Assembly: GCA_019828545.1 (NCBI GenBank)
Contig: JACVRA010000280.1
Coordinates: 124,001 to 188,000 of the forward strand
Source: Paracamarosporium sp. OC-R06-R3
Taxonomy: Eukaryota > Ascomycota > Dothideomycetes > Pleosporales > Didymosphaeriaceae
Length of the DNA stretch: 64,000 nucleotides
Direction of reading: 5' to 3'
In this document: positions 54,404 to 64,000 of the stretch, piece by piece
Numbering within the stretch: the first letter of the stretch is position 1
How the letters are laid out: every line of letters starts with the position of its first letter
The notes under the pieces: generated by a model
The model's database searches: none
Seen by the model: the letters and a program-made list of their open reading frames with translations, nothing else
Told to the model about the DNA's origin: nothing
Position numbers and translations under genes: made by a program

Positions 54404-54845
54404 TTTCGAATGTGAGTGCTTCCGCGGGCAGACTCATCACGCAATATGAGACGAACAACAACAACATCGCGTGACCACGTGTGTCGGATGGATAAATATG
54501 CGGTGGCAGCTGAACATGTTGTGGTCACTGTGACGTGCAAACTACACCAAGAACGGTCGCTAGTGTTCCTGACGCGATATGCAGGGTCTTAATAGCACAC
54601 GCCCGATTGGATACAATCAATTTCACTTACCTTACAGTCGATCTAAAACGCCCGAGACTCCGCCAGTCCTACCTATAATTGTCCATGTGATGGCGAGTGC
54701 CCAGATTCGTTACTCCTTGTCGCGGTCATGACTAGTGGCAATCGTCATCCCATTTGCGCTTTGTGTAATCCATCGCCTCTAGGAATACCTGATCAAAACT
54801 GAGAGTGCAGGCAGCTCCACTGGCCCTATTATCACAACTAATGTC
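54404..54845. other. Intergenic, divergent promoters
   Basis: About 440 bp between the methyltransferase and the haem-oxygenase-like gene. No element recognised. Confidence 0.45.
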
Positions 54846-57120
54846 ATGTTTATTTTACAAACTACGATAGCGATAATTATCTCGTTTCTGGCTCTCGTCG
54901 CCTACGATAAGGTCCGCACCAGATTCGCCAAGGGCAAATCAAGAAGAAAAGATGTTGAAGTTCCACCTAGTCCGACGATAGCTGGCTTCAGCGATGTCAA
55001 GTCGCCGCCTATTAATGATGGAAGTACAGCTGTTCTTCTCTCCGAGGAAGATGCGGCAGCGAACAAGGAGATAGAAACACACAAACAACTCTACTACGAG
55101 CTACACAACCTCGAACACAGCCCTGATATCCTGCCCCAGTGTCGCAGTGTACTTCTCACCCTATTATCATCTACGATTGTAAATGCCTTAGAATCTCCAG
55201 ATGACACCATTCTTACCATCCAAAATTTTTCTCAAGATGGCCTAAATAGTTTCCTGAAAGCAAAGGATGACGACGTCACCAACCGTTACGAGGAATATGT
55301 TGCACGCCGCAAAGCTGGAGGCCAACGCGAGATGTTTGCCAACAAGGATGAGGCCAAGTGGTGGCTTAAACAAGCTGCGCCGGTGAAGTACGTGGATGGC
55401 GCATGGCTCGGGCATATCAATAGGATCAGCACACTCTTCAAGTTTCGCAAGATCACGAAGAATGCATGGCAAGTCATGTCAGAAGAGCTCGGAGATGGCG
55501 ACCTCGCAAAAAAATCACGTTCATGTATATCGCGAGCTGATGAACAATATCGATGCCGGGCTCCCTCCCGCCAATTCGAAAGACTTTATCAACCCACGAC
55601 ATGAGCTCAACGAAGCCCGCTGCTGGAAAGCTGCAATGGCTCAGCTGCTCATCTCTTTGTTTGCTCACGAGTTCCTTCCCGAAGCACTAGGTTTCAATAT
55701 GGCATACGAAAGTTTGCCTTTACCTCTACTGAAGACCATCAAAGAGCTTCGTGAAGTGCGACTCAATGTGTATTATTTCGAACTCCACATCTGTATCGAC
55801 AACGCCGACACGGGCCACGCTGCCATGGCCATGGCAACAGTAGTCAACTACATAGATCTGATAGAACAGACCGAGGGCAAAAAGGCTGCAGAGGTCGCAT
55901 GGAGACGTGTCCAAGCCGGATATATCCTCGCAGAAGGCCTTCCCACCACCCCCGAAAGCACCTCGTTGAAGACTAAGAGCAACAGCGCAAACCCTTTTCC
56001 AAGATCCGAAACAGAGACAGCAGTACTTGGAATTTTTGCCTCAAAAAGTGCAGTCGCGCATAAAATTCACTGCGATAGCCGCCTGAAAATTGGTCGCCGT
56101 TCTCTCGTAGATTGGCTCGAACCACACGCTTTCGCAAACCCCAGTTGGCAAAATGAGTTTCTGTACGATCTCGGCAACTGCAAGCCTTGGGTGATTCAAG
56201 GAAACAGTGAAAAGAGTAAGCTAGTCAGAGAGCTCTCATGGGAGGGTCGAATGTTTGGCAGCTTTACGCAGAGCGAAGTCGAGATCGTAAAGAGGTGGAT
56301 CGACGAACTTGGAAAACCATTGCAAAACCCTCCATTAGACCCACAGGCGTATTTCAAGTTCACTAAGCGACCATCATCAGACCTGGTCACAGAATCAGAC
56401 AGCTTGAACATCCTCGAACAATACCCCGTACTTTCCATTGCGCAGACCATACCAGAACCAGCACGACTTCTACATGAGAATCTCTCTTACAGCCTCATCG
56501 ACGAGCCCCCTACCAGGGTCAACTCACTGAAACTCTATAACTTCCTTCCTCTCTGGTTCGCATCCACCGCTCTCCTCGAATCTCTCCCATCCGTCCCGGT
56601 CCGTGCAGCAGATACCTTCGGCTCCGCTCTAATCCGCGTCCTCCGAGCTCAAACCGGCTTCTATATCGAAGGGCCAGGCGTTGCAGTCATGGAAGAAGTC
56701 CGACGTACCTCTTCCGGCGAGGCCCTTGGCATCGTTGAGCTCGGTCTCAAAATGTGCGCGCATGGAGGGATAAGCAAGCCAGACAGTTTGAAAGAGGCAG
56801 TGGCGCTGGGTAGCGCGGAGTCTGCTGCGTTTGCGGAGTGGATGGTGTGGATGGGGATGCAGTGGTTGACATATAGGGATGTTTTGGTGGGGATGTCGTG
56901 GGCGTTTATGGAAGTGCATGAAGCGGTTGGAAAGCTTGATGGAGATGATGCGATGCTGGGCGAAGGTGATAGGAAGATACTGAGCGATATTGCGAAGAGG
57001 GAGAGAAACGGTCTTGAGATTTGTAGGATGGAGCTCGAGCGAGATGGGAAGCGGAGAGTGGATTTTGAGAAGGGCATATGCATTGCAAGACAAGGGCTGA
57101 AAACAAGCATTTCTGTCTGA
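54846..57120 (+). pseudogene. Haem-oxygenase-like (iron-containing redox enzyme type) gene with apparent frameshift
   Basis: The frame opens at MFILQTTIAIIISFLALVAY, a membrane anchor, and continues to a run of seven A at 55508-55514. From there the next frame carries the protein on to 57120. Removing one A would give a single 757-residue frame, so one base separates it from an intact gene. The break lies inside the haem-oxygenase-like domain: SEELGDGDLA before it, HVHVYRELMNNIDAGLPP and LLISLFAHEFLPEALGFNM behind, with conserved-looking ALREL/ICIDNADTGHAAMAM metal-site stretches. The rest, about residues 400-757, holds no recognised domain. Cause may be a sequencing error, since homopolymers are common error sites, or a true mutation. 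The gene is otherwise well preserved with no further stops. Confidence 0.75.
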
Positions 57121-57415
57121 AACATACGTAGAAAGCTGTAATAAGATGCGTCCTAGGAGACCATCTATTGAATACCGTGTATGAATGTTAAGAAAACTGA
57201 AACTTGGTGTAAATGAAGAAATAGCATTCACTCGGGTGCCGTATCAGCTATGAAGGTCGTATTGGCTCATGTACATTGGATGAAAAGCTCTAATTAGTAT
57301 CCTAACCCATAGGAAAGTTACAGTTACCTTTTGTGATTACACTAAGTTGATTATTTCTACACGGAAACATGTCAATCTACAGCACATATTCCCTGGAGCT
57401 TTTATCTCGCAATCC

Positions 57416-58809
57416 CTACAACGGAATACCCGCAATATCCACAGTCACATTCCTCACCGAACACCCTTCCACCCTTGCCGTTCCTTCAAAAACACTCCCC
57501 AACCAGTCCAACGCCCTCTGTTTCCCATTCACGATCTCCGCAATATGACCACCTACAGTATTTCGCTGATACTGAACATCCACGCCTATTCCGCACCACC
57601 GCTCCACCAACGCATCCGTCGAATTGACAGTCGAAAACTGATCACCAATCGCCTTGTATACGAAAGTTTGCATCTGGGGCACTCCGTGATATCCCTGGTA
57701 CCAATTCTTACGCGCAATCTTTTGCAAGATGGGAACGTCAAGGTCGGCGCGTCCGTTCAGGAAATACGAGAAGATGTCTTGATTTGCGTAGGTAGCGAAA
57801 GCATTAGTGATTGTGAGATTCAGATCTGCGAGAAAAGCGGTAGCGTTGTACGGGCCTGACGTCTTGAGGCGGGAGACAAGATATGCACGGGCTTCTTCGT
57901 CTTGCGTCGTAAGCCCTAGGTACGCACCGGGAATCAAACCCGCGTAGTCGCTTCCTGTCACGTTGTCCCTGGCTTCGGTAACGTTGGGCACGCATCCTCC
58001 GAGTGCCATGCCTGAGAAGCTGAGCTCGGGTGCGTATTGTTCTTGTAGTTCGGCTGCCCATTCGCTGGCTACGGATCCGCCGGAGTATCCCCACATAGCG
58101 TATTTGGTTTGAGTGTTGTTGAGGAGGAGATTAGATGACAAAACTGCGCGGATGGAGTCGAGGGTTGCGTGGCCTTCTGTAATACCCATCAAGAAAGATG
58201 CGTTGGGGCCTTCGTGGTCGGGCATATTAACGAACCAGCCATTTCCAAGGGCATAAGAAGTGTCGTCGTTTGTTGAACCCGCGCCGAATCTGCACACGTG
58301 ATGTGGATTAGTTGCCAGTTAAATGAGATCATCCAATTTGATTAGAGAGACATGCAGGAACCGGTGGGGGCTACATACGCTGGCTGCGCGAATTCATAGT
58401 AAATTGCATGGCTAGGACTTGCGTCCAGCCAAACAGAATTATACGGAATCTGGATCGAGAGCAGCGATGTTTGCGATGAATTGGCCTTGGACGTGGCGTT
58501 CTGGAACGGAACGAACAAGGTCGTGACTGCGAACGAAGGTTTGTAATTTGAATCAGTAGTTCGGTATACAATGTGGTATACAGCTGAGGAGTTCGCGACT
58601 ACAGTCGTAATATTGCCGGGAGCATGGCGGACGCGAAGTACAGTCCCGGGCGCTGTCTTCTCGAATCCTTCGGGCGCAGAGTAGAAGGGATCACGACTGG
58701 GTGGTAGAGGTTCTGACGATGAATACGGTTGTATCTGTAATGACGACGCTGCGATGCTGTATGGCGCCGTGAAGCACGCCAGTGCCGCAAGAATTCGGGA
58801 TGAAAGCAT
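57416..58809 (-). CDS. Secretory lipase (LIP family, Candida-lipase-like)
   Basis: Two exons (58809-58379 and 58289-57416) total 1305 nt, 434 residues. The start is the Met of MLSSRILAALACF; an upstream alternative is only TTG. A signal peptide of about 20 residues is followed by a secretory lipase domain with the nucleophile elbow GYSGGS, the acid in NSTDALVERW, and the His in TVGGHIAE. Several N-glycosylation sites (NIT, NAS, NVT, NLT) fit secretion. The enzyme likely hydrolyses triacylglycerols or other esters outside the cell. A TATA-like box lies about 75 bp upstream. Confidence 0.9.
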
Positions 58810-59727
58810 ATCGACCAAGACTTATCGTAGGATCGATGAGAAATGACAGCAGCTCTACCTATACAACCCTTCCGCCAGACGATCATTTATACCCAAACAC
58901 AAGTCTCTAGGCACCGATCCATGCTCCATCGACATCATCCGCCTAACGCCGATATGAGATCGTTTAATTTGATCCTTGTTCATGTTTATGAGTAAGAAAA
59001 TAGCTGGCGTATTGCGCTCACCGCGCTACTTTAACCAAACTTCGTATACCCTGACCTACTAGGAACTACGCTAACCTCACGTCGTATCACGTGCGATTCG
59101 CCGCACTGTGAGGCTGGAATCTTACAATTATTGTGGAGACTTGAATACACATGCGGGCAAGTTCAGCCTTAAGCTTAGATGACAGGATTCGAGGCGAATG
59201 AGCTAACGTAGGCAAAAAAGGTGCAATTCCAAACAGGTCTTGGAACCTCGGCGTTTAGCACGACTATTTCAGAAGTTCCATAGGTTCGCTGCGTACTCGT
59301 CTTTTACGTTCGGTCCCGAGTGGCGTTCGAGTTCCATACTCGGACCCGAATTGTGGATGTGGTCATTCCATAGAAACGACGGTGGAGAATCGATTCTAGA
59401 GAGATTCGGAGCTAGTACGAATTAGGATTAATACTGTTATGTAATATGAATCCTGCGTCACTGCGTTGTACAACGAGGGCCTTCGACGACGCTCTGTATC
59501 TACCTGTATTTTTCAACCGGAAGAGCGAAGGGTCTACAAATCTTTCATTACCTATGGTGGTAAGCTCTTGATGTTCGTGAAAAGTCATTGAAGACACGTC
59601 GCACCCTCAATGACGTGATTAGTAGCGCCGCCGTATCAGCTCTCAGAAGGATGACGGGGCGTTTCTGCAACCTTGATCGCCAACAGTTCGTCTGTCACCG
59701 TAGCCTCATCGTAAACGCTCTCTATCG
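58810..59727. other. Intergenic, divergent promoters
   Basis: About 920 bp between the lipase and the SDR at 59728. Short frames only, apart from the lipase TATA box. Confidence 0.45.
58885..58891 (-). promoter_or_regulatory. TATA-like box TATAAAT
   Basis: About 75 bp before the lipase ATG on the minus strand. Confidence 0.55.
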
Positions 59728-60507
59728 ATGGCGCGCATATTCATAACAGGTTCCTCCGACGGTCTCGGGTCCACCGTTGCCCAACGCCTTGTAGCTCGCG
59801 GTCACTCCGTTGTTCTCCACGCCCGCAATGCCCAACGCGCCGACGACGCGACAGCCGCGTGTCCTGGCGCCGAAACCGTCGTAATAGGTGACCTTTCCAG
59901 CATCACTGACACCAAGAAGCTCAGCGACGACGTAAACAAGCTCGGCACCTTCGACTGCGTTATCCACAATGCAGGCCTCTTTCGCGATCCGTACAGAAAA
60001 ACAGCAGATGGCATACTCGCGCTCGCAGCCGTTAACACTCTCGCACCGTATCTCCTTACATGCTTGATCAATCGCCCGAAGAGGCTGGTCTTCGTATCGA
60101 GCGATATGCATCAGAGCGGCGACGGTAGCTTAGAGGACATACTATGGCAACAACGCGGGGAGCAAGATTACGATTACATCAAGGCATATCGCGCGAGCAA
60201 GGTGCATAACGTAATGTTTGCAAAAGCATTTGGGCGGAGGTGGCCACACCTGAAGAGCAATGTGCTCGACCCAGGTTGGGTACCAACTAAGATGGGTGGA
60301 GCGCATGCGAGCGGAGATATCGAGGCGGCGGTAGCTACGTACATTATGTTGGCGGAAGGAGAAGAAAAGGATGCGCAACGAAGTGGTATCTATTACAATC
60401 CTGGGCCGAAAGAAGGGCAAGCGCAGGCTATTACGGACGATGAGAAGGCACAAGAGAGGTTGCTAGAGATATGCGCAGATTTCACGGGCGTGCAGGTACC
60501 TGCATGA
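59728..60507 (+). CDS. Short-chain dehydrogenase/reductase
   Basis: 259 residues, no intron. Starts directly with the Rossmann fold: MARIFITGSSDGLGST (TGxxxGxG), then HNAG at the end of strand 4, FVSSDMH, and the catalytic YRASK (Tyr and Lys). The protein is the usual short SDR length. No targeting signal. Substrate not assignable. The gene is an isolated single gene on the plus strand. Confidence 0.87.
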   Translation: MARIFITGSSDGLGSTVAQRLVARGHSVVLHARNAQRADDATAACPGAETVVIGDLSSITDTKKLSDDVNKLGTFDCVIHNAGLFRDPYRKTADGILALAAVNTLAPYLLTCLINRPKRLVFVSSDMHQSGDGSLEDILWQQRGEQDYDYIKAYRASKVHNVMFAKAFGRRWPHLKSNVLDPGWVPTKMGGAHASGDIEAAVATYIMLAEGEEKDAQRSGIYYNPGPKEGQAQAITDDEKAQERLLEICADFTGVQVPA

Positions 60508-61172
60508 AGTAGAGAAGAAATATGCAGATTGTGTGCACATTCGCGAAAGTTATGAGATATTCTTGAAAGCTTCGTTCTCCAACATTCACTTCATTCCTTG
60601 CTGTGAAGCGTCAGGAACATGTTGAGGGTAAAAACCGGGTGTCGACTTCACAGAGCTCAGCGTGTTTGAAATTGTACATTATTGATGAAAGCACTGAAGT
60701 CACGCCATGGAACGATTTATTCGAAGATTTCCCATTACAGCTCGAAACCTTCGTCTCTTGAGATCACAAAAGACAGACATATGGATTATATTGGACCATG
60801 GTTTACACCAATGAACAGCGGGTGTATACGAATAGCGGGTCTAGGATCGCTAGCCTCTAAGTGGTCTTTTGCTAGGCATTTCCCCTGCGAAGGAATCGCG
60901 CTACATTCCCGAACTTTTTGTACCTCTGCGCTCAACTTGGGGTCAAACGAAAGACTCACTTATTAGGCCATTGAGCCTTTGCAACTCGACCTTGTAAAGC
61001 CGGCTTAATCAACGTTCCGATACTCCCGGAGTAGTGTCACAGACGCCACCTCGAGGTTGATCCTTATCCCAGTGAGACACTGAATGACTACCCCGCCATT
61101 CGCACAATTAACTTCTTACACGAAAGCAAATACCCTGGGAAGCTCTGTTGTCAACATTGGTTTTGTACTACC
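60508..61172. other. Intergenic, no supported gene
   Basis: About 660 bp with 3' and promoter sequence. Nothing else seen. Confidence 0.5.
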
Positions 61173-62654
61173 ATGTTTCGCGGTCTGTTCATCTTCGGTT
61201 CTACCACTGCAGTATTCGGTGCGGTATTCTGGGAATTTGTACTGAAAGATATTTTGTACGTCTCTCTCGGCATAGGTCGGGCGATTCAAACAATCGATGA
61301 GTTTCCGTATACATGTCGCGCAATAACAGACGAAAGATTGACCGGTTGTGAGGATCTGTGGCTGGACGACCAAGAGAGAATGTAACAGTGCCCGCTACAC
61401 TTTCCAAATTCCCACCAAAGCTAACGTATGTAGATTGTATGCCGCATGCGCAACTACCAAAGGTCGACTTGCATGGAATCAAGCGTGAGCCTCGCTCCCA
61501 TCTTCCCTTCCTCGAATCCTACTAATAAGCGCCCAGACTGGGTATACTGAACATCTCCGCACGTCGACCATCCGGCACAGAGTTCCTCGCGCTATCTATA
61601 GACACCGTACTCCCTAACGGTTCCTTCCCTGTTCGCCCAATCACATTGGACAACTACATTTCTCCGACTGGCGACTCCTCCGCCGACTTCCTTGGCTTCG
61701 ATGGCGAAATCATCAACGAACACACCGTGCACTTTTACCTTGTCAATGAACGTCCGCCGGTCGATGCGCAAGGCAAGCACATCGATGCAAGTAAGATCGG
61801 CGCAAACACTACAATCGAAGTATTTGAGCACACCCGAGGAAAGACCAACATGAAGCATCTACGAACTGTGTATGCGCCAGAGGAAATATACACACCTAAC
61901 AATGTAGCGGCTCTAGGCAGCGGAGCATTCGTGGTGACGAACGATCACTCGAAACATTTGGGCTGGGTGAGTACAACACATTCTTTATCCCCAAAGCCAC
62001 CCAAAACCTAAGAGAGTACAGCGTAAAGAACTTGACTCGTACATCGGCGGCGGGGGCGTGACTTACTGCTCTCCCGACTCTACTTGCGTTGCTGTTACGC
62101 CGCCCCGGACGTTCAAAATGCCCAATGGCTTGGCCCGCGGCGCGGATGATCTGATATATGTTCCGTCTACTATGGGTGGCACAATTTCCGTGTACTCTCT
62201 CACGCCTTTGCTTGAAGCTCCTAATGCTGCGCCTATTGTCACCCTTGTCGAAACTATCAATGTCGGCATGCCGCTTGACAACCTGGCACATGATGTGAAT
62301 GGCGACCTTTGGGTCCCAGGATTCCCGGATGGTATAGCAGGGATAAAGTGGATGCAGGATCCAGTATGTTTCTGTTTACGAAAGGTCTAGTCGGGTATTC
62401 TGATGCAGATTTAGGAGAAAGCTAGAATGCCAGGAACAGTGTGGAGGGTTAGAAAGGTGCAGGGGAAGTACGAATTGGAGAAGGTCCTTGAGGATGCCGA
62501 GGCGAAGATTTTGAATGGAATTACTACGGTGAGGCATGATGTTAAAACGGGACGGCTGTTTATGGGAGGTGCGTTTTATGAGTCTCGAACTTGGGTAATG
62601 CTGACATGCACAGCTGCAATAAATGATCTCGTGGTCTGCGATCAGAACGCGTGA
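61173..62654 (+). CDS. SMP-30/arylesterase-like beta-propeller protein
   Basis: Six exons (61173-61381, 61434-61484, 61537-61966, 62022-62363, 62415-62568, 62614-62654) total 1227 nt, 408 residues. A hydrophobic N-terminus (MFRGLFIFGSTTAVFGAVFW) suggests a signal anchor. The propeller shows recurring motifs of the serum paraoxonase/arylesterase and SMP-30 group: CEDLWLDD, NHTVHF-type strands, YTPNNVAALG, MPNGLARGADDLIYV and LDNLAHDVNGDLWVPG. The Asp and Asn in these loops fit calcium ligands. Fungal members are usually annotated as arylesterase or lactonase-like. Activity is an inference. Confidence 0.82.
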
Positions 62655-63579
62655 GGTTGGTATAAGACGCTTTGGGGATACGCAATCAAAATCCAACAAG
62701 ATTAAGTATCCTTGTATTTGACGATGGGAGTCTTGGTACTTTTTCCATAATAAGTAAATGTTACCACCTTTGACATCACAAAATGTATGCTTGTTTTTCG
62801 TGACATATACGTAATTTTCCCCGCGATGACGAACGTATTCCATATATCTGCGATGTTGAAGTGGGGCTAGGGCATAATGGTAGCGAGGCAAATACCTTCT
62901 TACACTGGTTGCAGAGACAGCAGTTGCGCAAGAGCAAGCTCATGCATGTCACGGTCATTCCATAGCCTTCCAAGACCATCTCATCTACACTTACTAATTC
63001 TTAATTTCTCTCTCAATCGACCAATGAGACTTATACCCCCAGAAAGTGTCTCCTCGGATACGAACTACTGGACATCCCGGTAGTCCCCACACCAGCGCCT
63101 TGACGGCAGTCCTAGACCTAAGAGAAGCCACCTGTTGATGCGAACCATGCCCACGACCAATAGCTTTGACCATTAATCTTACATCACAACTAGTTAGCTC
63201 TAACAATTGCTAAGGATAAAGGAGATTACGTGATCTACCTACGTCCCATGTCTGTAGTTATAGTCAGCTGAGGTACACACCGTTTGGGCACGTGCACTAA
63301 ATGATAGACGTTTATAGTGACCGTCGATGTCGTAACATTGCGTTGGTGTTTGTGTATCTTCACATCGAGCTACATTACAACGTGGCAACAGTGACCCGGA
63401 AGTGATGGCGACTATTTCATAGCAGCTCATGTACCTTCGCATGTCCCCCATATTTCTATAACTTCCAACCATCAACCCATTATAAAGTCCCCCACCTCGC
63501 ATATTGCCATCATGTTCTCCGCACCCACTTCTGCAACCTACCAAGGCTGCCCACTCTCAATCCGGAGACAGTCAGCATA
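62655..63579. other. Intergenic, convergent 3' ends
   Basis: About 925 bp. A 101-codon frame at 63239 has no support. No repeats seen. Confidence 0.45.
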
Positions 63580-64000
63580 TCACGCTGGCGGCTCAGATAG
63601 TTTACCATTGCTGTCCGTGGCGTCTTGCTCCGCCCGTTCTTTCGCCGCATTGATAGCCTTGAGATCATGCCGTTTGTTCAGAAATGCAGTCACCAGCGTC
63701 ATCCCCCCCATGGCAATGGCAAATGCAAACGCCTTCTTCAGGCCATCCATGTACACCCTCAAGACGCCAGCGAGCTCCTCGCCCGAAAACGCCCGCTCGA
63801 GGTCCGCTGCTCCCGTGAAGATGACCCTCCCCGGCGCCACGGATGGCGCGACCGCAGCGAGCCGTTTGATCATCGTGTTGCTGAGAATCGACTGTGCGGC
63901 CGAAATCGCAAGGGACCCCCCCAGCGTCTGCGCAAAAAGTATCATCCCCGTCGCCGAGGAGATATCCTCGGGCCGCATCAGCGCCTGCGCTGCAATCGTA
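63580..64000 (-). CDS. MFS transporter, DHA2 type, 3' part only (window edge)
   Basis: The open frame runs off the window edge, so only the C-terminal part is seen, about 140 residues. It opens with TIAAQALMRPEDISSATGMI, then LGGSLAISAAQSIL, and the last helix AFAIAMGGMTLVTAF, followed by a charged cytosolic tail. This pattern is typical of the C-terminal end of 14-TM DHA2 drug or toxin efflux pumps of filamentous fungi. The transport substrate is unknown. The rest of the gene lies beyond base 64000. Confidence 0.82.
   Translation of the reverse strand, partial: TIAAQALMRPEDISSATGMILFAQTLGGSLAISAAQSILSNTMIKRLAAVAPSVAPGRVIFTGAADLERAFSGEELAGVLRVYMDGLKKAFAFAIAMGGMTLVTAFLNKRHDLKAINAAKERAEQDATDSNGKLSEPPA

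Noticed and set aside
57925..57955. Sequence resembling a tRNA T-arm/B-box on the minus strand
   Set aside because: It lies inside the lipase coding exon in a conserved-looking stretch (YAGLIPGAYLG) and no matching acceptor stem or A-box is visible.
952..63999. A secondary-metabolite biosynthetic cluster
   Set aside because: Regulator, transporters and several redox enzymes occur, but no PKS, NRPS, terpene cyclase or prenyltransferase is present in the window.

Overview
The window looks like a draft-assembly contig from a filamentous ascomycete (Pezizomycotina; a Dothideomycete is my guess, not proven). The basis is dense GT-AG introns, mostly 40-100 nt, single genes on both strands without operons, and typical fungal families: Zn2Cys6 regulator, MFS and APC transporters, fungal-rhodopsin-like membrane protein, STAND N-terminal domain, TPR-CHAT protein, secretory lipase. 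Two runs of N (879-907 and 30227-30231) mark unresolved sequence. Exon boundaries were placed by hand from splice consensus, reading frame and family expectation. For the multi-exon models whose boundaries I could place, the exon lengths sum to a whole number of codons.

Layout. 1-9 kb: a Zn2Cys6 regulator divergent from a DHA1-type MFS transporter, a small single-pass membrane protein, and an ABHD-type hydrolase. 10-16 kb: a lone STAND N-terminal-domain protein, a 7-TM fungal-rhodopsin-like protein and a ten-exon APC permease with two micro-exons. 16-25.6 kb: two GFA/CENP-V-type zinc proteins flanking an alpha/beta hydrolase, an orphan protein, and two same-strand single-pass proteins with Ser/Thr-rich outer segments. 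26-34 kb: an APH/EcKinase-like protein, a secreted copper amine oxidase whose 5-N gap fits inside an intron, a cryptic four-exon cysteine-rich gene, and a ThDP-dependent decarboxylase/acetolactate-synthase-like enzyme. 35-42.6 kb: a SET protein with a signal-like N-terminus, a P-loop sulfotransferase-like protein, a TRK potassium transporter, a 62-residue secreted cysteine-rich peptide and an SDR with a signal peptide. 42.6-47.8 kb is gene-poor apart from one 7-TM protein. 47.8-57.1 kb: a large TPR-CHAT protein divergent from an unrecognised 312-residue protein, then a HemK-like methyltransferase and a haem-oxygenase-like protein whose frame is broken at a run of seven A. 57.4-64 kb: a secretory lipase, an SDR, an SMP-30/arylesterase-like protein and the 3' part of a DHA2-type MFS transporter cut by the window edge.

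No classical secondary-metabolite backbone gene, CRISPR array, rRNA, convincing tRNA or transposon was seen. The most interesting items are the divergent TPR-CHAT / 312-residue pair (a possible protease-effector module), the frameshifted haem-oxygenase-like gene, the small secreted cysteine-rich genes, and unusual targeting signals on SET and SDR proteins.
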